From contig SIJG01000064.1 in NCBI GenBank assembly GCA_023374025.1, positions 209,943 to 273,942 on the forward strand: 64,000 nucleotides of DNA, written 5' to 3'. This DNA is from Heterodera schachtii (lineage: Eukaryota; Nematoda; Chromadorea; Rhabditida; Heteroderidae). The notes under the pieces were generated by a model. It saw nothing but the letters and a program-made list of their open reading frames with translations. It was not told the origin of the DNA and searched no databases. A program made the position numbers and the translations under genes. Positions 36,068 through 50,900 of the stretch are shown one piece after another; the stretch's first letter is position 1, and each line of letters begins with the position of its first letter.

Positions 36068-36235
36068 ATTTTTAGCCTTTAGGGTGTGGAAAATGACAAA
36101 ATTTTATTCAAAAAGCAATAACTTACACAAAATCAATATTGAGATAGAGCATTTTTAAAATTTAAAATTTTTTGTATGAAAATAATGAATAAATTTTAGA
36201 ATGAATTTATGAGAAAAATTTCATTACAATTTTTG

Positions 36236-36326
36236 AGGACGTTTCAACGCAGAAATGCGTTTTTTGAGCTCCTTTCTTCGAAACAATGAGCAAAAGGTAG
36301 TGAAATCACTAGAAATCGCATCCCTA
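36236..36326. mobile_element. Solo end of the 12644-13961 element family
   Basis: Read on the minus strand, it starts TAGGGATGCGATTTCTAGTG and continues through TTTCACTAC, AAAGGAGCTCAAAAAACGC and ATTTCTGCGTTGAAACGTC, matching the left end of the element at 12644. The other end was not found. Confidence 0.75.
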
Positions 36327-37018
36327 GTCATATGTAAATTGTTAAAAAACATTTTTTAAAAGCTCTGCCTTTAGCATTGTTATATTTTTACATTATCATT
36401 ACGGCGGGGAAATATATGGATATGAAATCGCAAAATATGGTCATAAAATTTGGACCAAAAATAGCGAAATATGTACATAAAATGGCAAAAATATAGACAT
36501 AAATAAATGTTTCCAAATTGAGGGTATAATTTCTCGAATTTTTTCAAATTCGCTAAACGCAAAGTAAACCTTTCAGTTTACTCATTTTAGCGAAAAATCA
36601 ACCTGAAGAGCGAAATTTTCGCTTTTTTGCTTATTTTTGACATAAATTAACCAATTTTAAGAAATTTTAATTTAATCAATATTTTCGACAAATTTTGCTA
36701 AAAAATACCTTTTTCGGAAATTTTTTCGGTCTTTAGGGGTCAAAAAGGCCAATTTACCTGAGGGGTGCCGTTTTAATAGGGGTTTTTTGGAAAAATGCCA
36801 AAATACGGACATAAAATATGGACTTAAATGCCAAAATATGGAAACATGGACATAAATCGCGAAATATGGAAAATATGGCTATAGAAACCCACCCTAGCAG
36901 CTTCAAACCAAGCTAAAAACATGTTTTTCGTGCGTTTCAGGCCCCCCACAGTCCAGCAAAAAAAAAATGGATTTCCATATACAGTATTTCCCCGCCCTAA
37001 TTATCATTCCACCATAAC

Positions 37019-37260
37019 TAGGGCTCGAAATTGTTTGGATTAACATATTTTTTTTTTTTGCGCATATGCTAAGAAGAAAGGGGCTCAAAAATAGCATTTC
37101 TACGTTAAAATTTTTTGGGTTGGTGAAGGTTTTTAGTCCATATAAATCCATATTTTGGGGGTTTTCGGGAATAAATCCATATTTCAACCATTTTTGCTTT
37201 TTTAGTCCATATTTTATGTCCATATTTGACGTTTTTTAGTCTATATAATTTCGAGCCCTA
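37019..37260. mobile_element. 242-bp TCCATATTT-motif element
   Basis: Inverted ends TAGGGCTCGAAATT and AATTTCGAGCCCTA. The interior repeats AGTCCATATTTTATGTCCAT-like words. The flanks (ACCATAAC before, ACATAACA after) are near-matching, so the target duplication is imperfect. Confidence 0.8.
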
Positions 37261-37588
37261 ACATAACAATAGAATTTTTTAAATTTAAAATTAAAATTAA
37301 TTTTTAGCTGCAATTACGAAAAGAGGCGCTATTTTAAAAATGGCTTTTTGAATAAAAATCAAGTGGGGGGGGGGTGATCCTTGGAAAATGTTACTCATCA
37401 TGAAAATTTGTCCCCGGAGTGTTTTGGGGTCACTGATCAGTGATCACGAATCTGACATCAATTTTGACAAAAAAGACAACTTTTAAATAGCACCTAAAAG
37501 ATTAGTGACGAAATAACCACCTTCTATTCTTGTAATTCATTAGTTTTTCGCTTATTGTCTTTTAGCTATTGAATTTATTGCATATTTA

Positions 37589-40500
37589 ATGGAACCCATG
37601 GAAACAGAGAATACAATGACAAGTGAAAAAATTAAAATGCCACCGAAAATTGGCGATGCATCTCCAAAATTAAATAAGTCATCCAACGAGCCAAAAGAGT
37701 GCGGAAAGGAATTCACAACGGAGCGCGTGGCCATTCTCGACTTTGGGGCGCAGTACGGAAAGGTTTTGCTTCTGAGAATTCGGACAATTTCGACTTCCCT
37801 TTCCCCCATTCTTTTAGCTCATCGACCGTCGTGTCCGCGAGTGCAATGTGTGCAGTGATTTGCTCCCATTCAGCACAACAATGAATGAACTGGTCCACAA
37901 CGGGTACAGGTGATATAAGAACACTTTCATGGCGCATTTAAATGTCAAGAAAAATAAATTTAGTGCCGTAATTCTCAGCGGGGGACCAAATTCAGTTTAT
38001 GTGGACAATGCGCCCGTGTACGACCCGGAACTGCTCGGTGGGCGTCTTCCGCTGCTCGGCATTTGCTACGGGTTTCAAGTCCGGTCCAAATGATTCATAT
38101 TTATTGCCAGAATTTGAGGGCATTTTTTCATATTTGCAATCCTTCCCATTTTAGCTAATCAACAAACACTTCGGTGGCTCCGTCAGTTTGCAGCCGCGGC
38201 GGGAGGATGGACGAACTCAGATCCAAGTCAGCCCAAAGTCGGACCTTTTCCACTCGTTGAAGCCGGACCAATTTGTGCTGCTCACCCACGGGGACGGAGT
38301 GACGGCGGAAACGTCAGCCAAAAATGGGTTTCAACCAATTGCCTTCAGCGGGGAATTTGTGGCGGGTAATTAATTAATTGGGGTTAATGAACAACAAAAA
38401 CTTTTGGAGAATTCAGCCATCGAAAATACTGAACGGCGCATTTATGGTCTTCAATTTCATCCGGGTAAGAGAACAAATATTTAAATGGGAATTGGCAAGG
38501 GATTTACGGATATTTTGCAAATAGTTCGAACCCGCACTTTTTCAGAAGCCGACCTCACCGACCAGGGTATTCAAATCATCGACAATTTCCTTCGTCGGAT
38601 TTGCTCACTGAAGTGCCATTACACACTGCGCAATCGCGAACAAATGTGCGAGGAACGCATTCGAAGTGCGGTGGGAGAGAAGGGCGAAGTGCTCGTTTTG
38701 GTGTCGGGCGGAGTCGACTCCACCGTTTGTGCCGCGTTGTGCACCAAAGCATTGGGTGCAGAGAGAGTGGTAAGGGTTGAAGGCACGGATTTGAAACCTC
38801 CGACGAATTTTTCCATTCCAAACGATTTTTTTTTTTTTCTGGCGGCGATTCTTTAGCGTTAAGACCTCCCCATTGACTTTTCGGCTTTAGCATGCCATTC
38901 ACATTGACAATGGGTTCATGCGGTTGAACGAGTCCGACCGAGTGATGAATTCTTTGCATGACATTGGACTGAGTAAGCTAATTCAAAAAAGTCATCCAAA
39001 TTCACTTCCGTATTATCGTCTCTTACAATCAGAGGTCCACCGCTTCAACTGCGTTTCTGATTTTTTGTCGGGTTCAATTGTGCAGAACGGGATGCAGACT
39101 TTGCCCCTGAGTCGGGTGGTGTCGCCGGAGGAGAAACGCAAAATCATCGGAGACACTTTCATGCGCTGCAAAGACATGGCACTCCAAAAGGTGGCGTGGG
39201 GGGGGGGGTGAAAAAGGACAGTCTTATAAAAACCGTTTCAGTTGGACCTTAATGTGGACAACATTTTTCTGGTGCAGGGAACACTCCGTCCCGATTTGGT
39301 GAACATTTCGCTTTTTATTTATCCGAATTAATTCTTTTCATTGTCAGATTGAAAGTGCCTCTCAATTGGCCAGCGGTTGTGCGGATGTAATCAAAACGCA
39401 TCACAACGACAGCGCTTTGGTTCGCGAACTCAGAGATTTGGTGAGAGTTTTCGGCGATTGGTCAATTTAACTTTGTTTCCATTTTTAGGGCCGGGTTGTG
39501 GAGCCTCTGCAGGAGTTTCACAAGGATGAAGTGCGCGAGTTGGGCCGATCGTTGGGACTGCCCGAACACATCGTCAACAGACACCCATTCCCCGGGCCCG
39601 GGTTGGCCATTCGCATCATTTGCGCCGACGAACCCTTCAAAGTCGAAAGAATTTTTCAATTTCAATTGAATTTTCTTTCCAGGAAGAACATTTCGACGAA
39701 ACGCAGCAGCGCGTCAAGGAATATGTCGAGGCATTCGACGACAAACTTTGTGCCATTGTTTTACCCATCAAATCCGTCGGTGTGCAGGGCGACCGGCGTT
39801 CCTATTCGTACGTGGCGGCGGTGTTTACCAAAGATCCGTCGTTGGAGGATATCCCATGGCTGAAACTGGAAGAGTTGGCACGACTGCTGCCCAACGAGTG
39901 TCACTTCATCAATCGGTTCGACAGAATTAAAAATTATTCCCTTGCATTTTGATATTTTCGTTTTGTTTTTCTGGCTTTAACTCATTTTCGTCCCCATCAT
40001 TTTAGGGTCGTTTTTGGGTTCAACCTCGGCTACAATATTACACCGATCAATGACATTACAGTAACGCACATCAACGAAGGTACCGTATTCTGCGAAGTTG
40101 TCTTTCCATTCGCTTTCGTTTGCCTTTTTTAGGCACTTTGAAACAGCTTCAACAGGCCGACCACATTGTGTACCAAACGCTGTGCGGGTTGGACTGGAGA
40201 GATCAGCCGAATTCGACGTTGAAGAACACGCTCCATCGTGTTCAACAGGTTCAAATCGGACGACGACCCATGGGGCAAAACCCTAAGAAAATTATACAAT
40301 AAAATCCAATGTTTTGACAGTCTCCAGTACAAAAAATTCGACTTTCTTTTGTCTCGTCCTGCTTTCTGTTGAGGAGTTTTTCAAATTGAGTTCTTTTTGG
40401 TGCGGTTTTCGGGAATTTCTTGGAATTTTATTTTAAAATTAGCGTTTTCTGATTTTGGGATGGTCTCTTCATTCATGCCTTTCCATTTTTCCCTTTCCAT

Positions 40501-40868
40501 CCCTTGGCAGTTCCCCGTCATCATGATCCCTGTGCATTTTAATCGTCAGTACAAACCCCCGCAATATTTTCCATCCATGCGTCGCTCAATCGTGCTGCGT
40601 CCGTTCATCACCCGCGACTTCATGACCGGCAAAGCAGCACTGCCGGGTCGCGACATTCCCATCGAAGTGATCACTCACCTTTAATTAGCCTACAAAATTC
40701 CCCTTTAATTTAGACAATTTGGGAAATGGTACACCGAATTGAGGGTGAAATGCCGTCAATTTCCGCAGTTTTTGTTGATTTGACATCGGTGGAGTTTAAT
40801 TGTTTTATTCTGTTATTCTTTAATTTCGATTTTCACAGAAACCTCCCGGAACGACCGAATGGGAATAA
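37589..40868 (+). CDS. GMP synthase (glutamine-hydrolysing)
   Basis: Converts XMP to GMP with glutamine and ATP in cytosolic purine synthesis. The ATG at 37589 precedes a 45-residue polar leader, then the class I glutamine amidotransferase domain: [42 protein letters not shown] (catalytic Cys), LLTHGD and YGLQFHPEADLT (catalytic His-Glu). The ATP-pyrophosphatase domain has [20 protein letters not shown] (PP-loop, about 38700) and [19 protein letters not shown]. The dimerisation domain has [55 protein letters not shown] and the family's typical end, [13 protein letters not shown], stopping at 40866-40868. All expected motifs are present. Introns are short (about 40-260 nt). The HDAC3 gene follows on the same strand after 277 nt. 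Confidence 0.96.
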
Positions 40869-41035
40869 TTTGAAATATTTGATGAGACAACAAAGGGTCA
40901 TTCTTAAAACGCATCTCCGTTTCGCCCCTTTCTTTTAACTTTTCTGAAAATTAGGTTTTTGTTCTGAGGCCGTGTTTTGTTCTCCCATTCGTTTATTGTT
41001 TTGACTGCGATGAACTTTTGTTCAAATGTTTTTTT

Positions 41036-41041
41036 AATAAA
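41036..41041 (+). promoter_or_regulatory. Polyadenylation signal AATAAA of the GMP synthase gene
   Basis: AATAAA 168 nt after the GMP synthase stop and about 105 nt before the HDAC3 start codon. A possible trans-splice acceptor (TTCTCATCAG, ending at 41130) lies about 90 nt downstream, a spacing typical of nematode operons. Confidence 0.55.
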
Positions 41042-41145
41042 TTTAAATTTTTAATTCTTCCATTTATTGTAAAAAAAATATGGTAAATAAACAAATTTAC
41101 TTAATTGAATAACTAATGGATTCTCATCAGTAATTGGTCTAGGGA

Positions 41146-43379
<2,234 letters not shown>

Positions 43380-43527
43380 CACTTTTCTGTGCTAAATGAA
43401 TTAAATTAACGAATAAGTTTACGACTCTTGTATAATAATTGAGTGAATGCTTATGTGTAAATAATTTTGTATCGTGTAGAGAGTAAGGTCAATTTGCTAT
43501 TGTTAATTTTCGGCTTACAGCTGACAT

Positions 43528-44004
43528 CGGTCTACGTCAGTTCGGCCCCCACGGTTCGGCCCCCACGGTTCGGCCCCCACGGTTCGGCCCCCACGGTTCG
43601 GCCCCAGCATGTTTTTGCGCTATAACTTTCTATAACTTTTTTCTTTATCAACCAAATCGAATAAGCTTAGTATCATTCGAAAGCTTAACATGTTTAGAAG
43701 CTTTTTCTAAGCTATTGCTTTGCGATTAGAGAATTACCAAAAAAGTTATACATGAAAATTGCGAAAAGCTCGAAATTTTGAAGTTTTTTCTTAATAAAAA
43801 TTTTTCCAGGCTTGAAAAATTTTTCGCTTTTGCTAAGGCTAATAAAGCATGTTAAGAGCTTTCGAATGATACCAACAATGTTGGATTTGGATAACAAATA
43901 AAAAAGCTATAGTGGAAAAGCATGCCGGGGCCGAACCGTGGGGGCCGAATCGTGAGGGCCGAACCGTGGGGGCCGAACCGTGAGGGCCGAACTGACGGGT
44001 TCCG
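43528..44004. mobile_element. 477-bp element ending in inverted 14-bp tandem arrays
   Basis: Flanked by GCTGACAT at 43520-43527 and 44005-44012. Each end carries four to five copies of the 14-mer GGTTCGGCCCCCAC (43540-43606) or its complement (43926-43995), after a CGTCAG/CTGACG cap. The AT-rich centre is an imperfect hairpin with mirrored TCATTCGAAAGCTTAACATG and CATGTTAAGAGCTTTCGAAT. It lies between the convergent HDAC3 and RME-8 genes. Confidence 0.92.
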
Positions 44005-44012
44005 GCTGACAT

Positions 44013-44941
44013 ATATCATCAATTTTGACCAAAAGTGCGCCACGACAAAACGCCAAAAAACCCCTCTAATTTAAAAAAAAATGTCGAGAATTTCCCTTGT
44101 AAAAAAGGAAAAGTCGAGCCGATCTCGAGTTAGAAAATATATTTTTAAAAAAACAAAATAGATTTCGATAGATAGGGCCAAAATATGATCTTAAGCAAAA
44201 TTTTAAGAAAATCCCAACTTTTGAAAAAATTTTTACAACTGCGCGAATTTTTCAATAAAATTTCAACATTTTAGAGCTAAAAATGGTATTTATATGTAAA
44301 AAACGAAAGTCAGACATATTCTTCAGAATTTTCCCTTCAAAATGAGACCAAAATGGCTTGATTTGGTTTACTAATTGACCAAGTTATAAGCATTAGAAAT
44401 TTCAGAAAAAGCACTGTTTTATCACTTTTTTCTCTTGGCGCACTGTATACATTTAATTTTCATTAACTTTTGGTTGTAGTGTCTGATTCACAGTGTCTGC
44501 TGTTTCTTCATGTTTTATGTTTCTTCGAAGTTTGCGTCTGATGCTAGTGTAGTCCAACTGTCCCAGAGTCCTACCAAGTCCCATTCGTTAACATTCTATT
44601 TAGTATGTTCGGGGAGAACCCAAGTTCGTTAAAAAGCTCTTCGGATCCCTCCCTTCCCGAATCTTTTTCTGGTACGGGCCTCGGCTCAGGCATACTTAAA
44701 CATTAAAAAACTTGACAAGAATTTAGTAAAGAACATTAAATTAAAATAAAATTTTAAAAACAATGTGAATTTGGGCACAAATCGGGAACGTACTATTGGC
44801 CTGTCCTCATAATTAAAACAATACAATTTTAAATTAAAGAATCAATTTTAAAATAAGAATCAACAATTAGAAGGAATAGACAAGTCAAAATATGAACACA
44901 GACGCTTTCTAGGCACTTGGGATTGAATAAAATATACGTTT
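44013..44941. other. Intergenic, AT-rich
   Basis: Between the element at 43528-44004 and the 3' end of RME-8. AT-rich, with no gene, RNA or delimited repeat that I can support. Confidence 0.55.
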
Positions 44942-47900
44942 TTACAAGGGACCCCTCAGAGGGTCGATGTTGTTGTTATTCCTTTCTGTCGATGCCTTTT
45001 CCGCCGGTTGTGGCGGCGGGGCAATGCGTGCGGGCGGAGGCTCAAACATTCTCTCAGTCAAATACCCGGCAACAGAAGAAGAGCCACCGCTAGGGCCACC
45101 TGCCAAATGAATGAATGAATGGTTTTACACACTAACAGAATTCCTCAGAAACATTAATTCATTCAAATTCGTCCGGTGATCGCTTATGGCACACCGAGCC
45201 ATTCTTCAATTTTTTGCGAAAAACAGCGACTTCCGAGTATTTGCCGAAGGATCGATTCTCTACGTTATCTCTCTCACCCGTTATGGCTTGCGTTTGAGTG
45301 ATGGTAGGCAAAAACAAGTCGTGCCGTTGGTCTCGGTACTGTGCCCAGATTTGCGATTTTTGTAGCAATTGCGTGATACGTTCACCAAACTGTGCGTCTC
45401 TGGAGCAAGCTTTGAGTGCGTCGGCAATTTCAGCTTTTGCAGCGGACGGATTATTTACTCCTGAAAAGAGATTAACAATGTTTTAAATTATATTTGAATT
45501 TAAAAGAATGGAAAAGATCCCAAAAAGAGACTCACCCGGTAACGAACTGCCCAACATTTTCAACAAGTGATCGACCATTCCGCTCAACAACATTTGTTCC
45601 GCCATTTCAGGAGTGCATCGTTGAGAGAGCATTTTGAGTGCATGGGCCGACTCCCGGGCCAATTCGGGTTGCATGCGCATGCAAACCAAAAGCCCTTTTG
45701 GAAGAGAAGGGACAGCAGCGAACGCAGGAAGCACAATTCTTAAACAGCGGAAATGAATTCAAAGCAGCAAATTGAAATTATGACTATTTTCAAAGCTAAT
45801 GAATTTGTGTGACACTTCAATTGTTAATGTTTACCAAATTTTCTGAAAGTTGGTTAAGCACTCTGAGAGCAGATCGCGCCACATCATCACTGAGAGTCGT
45901 TTGCATCGCTTGACAAAATTGTGGCAGATATCCTTGTGCGGGGATCTAAAAAGTGGACGTTATCAGACTAAATATTACCTTAAAAAAATTGATTTAAAAA
46001 GGAAATGGAGGATGCTCTCGAGCAAGCAACGGTGGTTCAGTGGTAGAATGCTCGCCTGCCACGCGGGCGGCCCGGGTTCGATTCCCGGCCGTTGCAAATT
46101 CTTTTTTCACAAATATTTTTTCGAAAAATATCAATTTAAATGTTTTGTATTAGCTATTATTCAATAAAGATCACAAACGTTTTTTTGTTTGTTATTTGCA
46201 CTGTATACTGTATTACCATGTCAATGGTCGTTGGATGGTGTGCTGCCAGCAGAATCAGTGCCTTGCTGACCTGGTCCAACACATTTCGCCATTTTTGCAC
46301 TTCTTCCTCCCTTTGCCCCGTTTTCTTTTGATGAGGTAATTGCCATAATTCCAACAGGCGTTCTGTCAATTCCGTAGCAAATTGACGCGGGTGGCGTACC
46401 TTTTGTCGGTTTAAAATGGGAAATGAATTACCCACGGAAACTGACCGCCCACGAAGGGTTAGCGATGAATAAGCGTAAGAAAATGCCACCGATTATCAAT
46501 TCTCCGCTAATCACTTCCTCAAAAGCGCACCGATTCTCACCAATGATGGAATTCTACGGAAACAAAAAGATAAAAATCAGAAAGGTTGTTTTAAAGGTAT
46601 TACGGAATTCCACTTGGCATTTGGGTCTTTCTGCTGGGCATTGACGAGTTCGTCCAAACTTCGGCGAAGAATTTGCCGAACCCCATCTCGCATAGTGTCG
46701 TTCCAAATCAGCTCGGGATTTTCAGTATTCGTATCAAACATTTGAATCCTATAAGTGCAGAAACCTAACGATTTGAAATTGGCATAAATAGAACATACGC
46801 TTGTCCAGGATTGTCTCTCAAAGCATCGGCAAAGGTACTTGGCAAGAAGCGGGCCATACTCCGTGTCCATTTTGGCCCAGTCAATTTATCTGCTTGGAGT
46901 TTGGCAAGCAGTTCAGCGGATAATATTCGGCTAGCACTCGATGATCCGGGAGAAATTTCTAAATTAAATAGAATTAAACAAACATTTAGGTTTTAAAAAA
47001 AATCATCCATACCATTTTGTGTTAAATTAGATTCGGTGAATGTACAAAGGACATAAATGAGTCCACCGTATTCCAACAGATCTTTCACCACCGTCCCATT
47101 GATAACCAACGCAATCAGAGTTCGTAAAATTACTTCGGTTGCTAAAACAAAAAGTCAATTTTAATTATAAAAAATTGTAAGTAGGCTATTTTTGTAGATT
47201 TTAATTCTATAAAATTTCGCCGACCTTTGGGAAGCTTAGAAAGAAGAGTGAGCAAAAGGGGCAGCTGAATGGAGCAGGCGATGTCGCTAACACATTCTTT
47301 GTTGCTGGCCGCGATCGAAATGATTTGCAATGCCTTCAGTTGGATGGTTGACAGCGAATGAACACGAAGAAAAGCAAAAATGGTGGAAAAGTGGCCAATT
47401 AGAAGCAATTCAATGCCTTAAACGAAAAATAAAGAAAGAAATGAAAAAGTGAAAAAACCCGGATTCATCATCAGCAAATTACGCAACGCCTCGAGCACCA
47501 TCCGAACCCGTTCCTGGAGAGGAAAGCGACCCCCGGAAGCACCGTTTGGCTTAACGGTGCCAAAAGTGGAAGGAAGCGTCGTTATTTCTGGATTTGAAGC
47601 ATTGGCGTTGGCAAACCGTCCCCAGTCGACAGCCGGGTGCTCCTCTTCCACCACAAATTCGGTTGTCAAATCTATTAAATCGGCCTCTTCGGTTTTCGCC
47701 GGCTTAAATAAACAGATTAGATCAGTACTCAATTGTCATTGATTCGTTTGTTACGCTTTCGCTAATACGCTGCCGCCCGTACAAAATTACCCTTTGCTTT
47801 TTGGTCATTTCCTTATTTTATCTTTTTAAAATTTTGTATTAATGGTCCCATACTCTCTCGATTTTTTTTCTACTAACAATAAACATACCTTGGGCCTGAA

Positions 47901-50900
47901 CAGTGTTGAGGTGTTTGTTCCGTTTAATGAGGATCCTGCTGGTCTTGCGGGTAAATTCAAGGGTTTCGGGGTTGTAATCGGTTTCTGCTTCACTGCCGTA
48001 GGCCGAACGACGCCTTCACCGACAAGGAGTTCCTCCACGTGTTTAGACAGATAGTCCAAAAAGTCCATGCAAGTCCGTTTTGGTTCCTTTACCGTAAACG
48101 GAAATATAATAATTAAAAAAAAATACCAGCAGTCGGAATTCCGGTTGAGCGTTGTAAATACGCACGAATATTTCGCCAACCACCAATTCTGCTGCGTAAA
48201 TACTCAATTTGAATTCGGCGCCAAACATTTCGCTCTAAACAAAAAAAAAAGAATTAATAAATTTGAATTAAATTCAACTACGTTCTCGTGTGAGTTTCTT
48301 TGTTTGTCCACAAAATCGAGCAGTTCAGCACGAGTGGAGTTGTCCCAAATCAGATAGGGGTCTTCGGTGTTTGAGTTAAGTAGTTTAAGCACAAAATCAT
48401 TACGGCACTGCTCAACATTGGGCTTGGCATTAGCCATTCCCTCTTCGTCCTCATCCGCATTTTGCCCTTAAAATGATAATTTAAAAAATATGGTTATATT
48501 TTTGCACTTTCATCTCCGCCGTTGGGAGATTTGACTGATGAGTTCGGCTGTTGTTTCTGCTTTACATTCTGTGCTATTTCATCGTCATCACCAAATTTCG
48601 AAATATTAACGGGCAAAGCAATCAGAGCCAATTGCATTTGACGACAAATGAACGGCGTTAGCATGGCACGCAAACTTTAAACGGTATCAAAATGAAATGA
48701 ACTTCAGCAATTTTTTGCCTAATAGAACCTTTTTTGTACTCCATCATTGTCCGGCGTGTCCGGACGAAAGCCGGCCAAACAGGCAAGCGCTTCACAACAG
48801 TTGCGGGCCAGTCGGTTGAGTACCGCTTGGTGGTTCGTCTTCTCGGAATGGGCAACCCCTTGGAATTGACATGCGCTATTTTCAATTTGGCTATTTTTAT
48901 TTAGTTATTGCCTTTTCCAACCAACCTCCTTCGTCCAACGTGTAATCGAAGCGAAAAAGATGAGGTAAGAGTTGCCAAATGACACCCGCTTGGAACAGTT
49001 GCGTCTGTAGCAATGTGCACACTGAAAAGGCACAGACGCACTCCGCCGCGGCACAAGCCAACCGATGGAGGGACTTAAAGCAATTCTCTGAATAATTTTA
49101 AGCAAAAAGCAAATCACTTCGAATCTGAGAAGTTGGCAAATGCTTTGGAACAACGTTTTCATTTCTGCAATTTTTTCACGGCACGCGTCAAAACGGGCAG
49201 CGGTGGCGAAACAATTGCACACGTGAGTACAGACTTGCACTGGCATTTCGTTTTCGTGTGAACCAGCAGTAATCATCGGAACACACCGCTCAAATGTTTT
49301 GTACAGAGCCTAGACAGAGAAATGATTTATTTGTCCTAAGGCTTATACGTTTGCTCATCCATTAGTACATACATCCAACCCTCCGTCCCGTCGCAACTGC
49401 TCCGCATTCAATGACGAACTCCTTAGCGTCCAATGGCACAACTCCACGGCAGCAACCAGCAATTGACCACCGTCCTCTTTGGTTCGAGCAAACAATGTGT
49501 CGTCGGACGACTCGAGATCGATGGTTTTGATAAGTTGAGTATACCCGGCGTATTTGTATGGCGAAAGCACTAAAGAGAATTAAAAGTAAGTGATTGATTT
49601 CGCACAGAATTGCTGGTGAACCTTGTAAGTTTCTCTTGTATACAATGCTTTGTGCACGAATGATGATCACTATGCGATTCATGTCTGGCGTTGACGAGGA
49701 ATTGGCTCTGACCAGCGTCGATGTGAGGAATTCGTAGGCGTAGTTGATCTGCTCAAACTGTTCCCGACCATCCGGGTTTTTGTCCGGGTGATATTTTTGT
49801 GCTAATTTGAAATAGGCTCGGCGCACTGCCGATGCGTCTTTCCACCCGGCAGTGGGATCCGTCGTGGACAGCCCCAGGCGTTCACAAGCCTGCTCAACAG
49901 ACATTTTGGCCGGTTTGCGGGTAATCTCGTCATGCCAGGCGGAGAGACAGGCCCGCAAAAACTCGACGGGCTCGCGAATAGGCCAATTCGGAAAGCGATG
50001 ATTATCAGTCAAATGGCGAAGGTAATAGAAATGGCAGAACAGCTCTTCTTTTAGTTGTGGATAATCAATGGGAGGAATTGGACAATATCTGACAAAAAAT
50101 AATATTGTATTTGAAACAATTAAAGAAGTTTTTGGTTTTCAATACCTGTAAAGTGCCTTAACATTTGAGGAAAGTCTGGACGAAAAATCGGACACATGAA
50201 GAGCAATCTTTTCGATCATATTCCGTCGCATTTCACTATTCCAAATACATTCGGGATTCTCAAACTCTCCCAGAAAAACTTCGGCATATTTTTCCGCTCC
50301 ATATTCCTAAACCAATTTCGAAAAAGCAATACGAATTAAAAATTCACCTCGAGATAAAAAATATTTGCTTCTGGCAACATTGGGCAAAGCACTGAACGCG
50401 AGGCGAGCTCCGACTTGGAAAGAGTTGAACGGAATGCTTGTTTCAAATGGGTGTCTTTGAGGAAGCGAGCAACCGGCAAAATGTTGGACCCGTTGTACAT
50501 CAAGATAAAGAAAAAGATGCCCGACAAATACAGTCTCGAAATGTATGGGTTGTCCTGCATGACATCGTTGACTAAAGTGGCCACTCGTTGCACAATAGAC
50601 GGGTCGTAAGTAAGCAACAACTGCACCAGTTGGTACAGCAACACCGGTTCAGAAAGCACTTTTTTGATTCGAGGCATTGGACGAATGACAGCGTCTGTCT
50701 CATCTCTAAAGCATTTTTAAGCAAAATTTAAAAAAAAAACTACCGTTATATTTTAAATACAATTTAATTAAAAAGTTCGGGGTAGTCTGGGAATTGAACC
50801 CAGGACCTCTCGCACCCTAAGCGAGAATCATACCACTAGACCAACTACCCACATAGTAAGTGTTAAGGAATGGAATTACTAATAATGATCATAGAAAAAT

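Larger units (their letters stand above)
34366..37588. other. Intergenic, several small elements
   Basis: Between the GPCR and GMP synthase. Holds the elements at 34805-34897, 34986-35207, 35887-36067, 36236-36326 and 37019-37260, C runs at about 35281 and 35320, and a tract of AAATATGGACATAAA-like words (36370-36896) ending in CCCTA that may be another element without a visible left end. No gene supported. Confidence 0.7.

Noticed and set aside
43540..43997. CRISPR-like arrays here and at about 58300, 59650 and 63350
   Set aside because: Units are contiguous with no unique spacers, the arrays are inverted at element ends, and the DNA is clearly animal.
45850..46167. 105-codon plus-strand frame through the tRNA-Gly
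   Set aside because: It runs through a tRNA gene and antisense to RME-8 exons.
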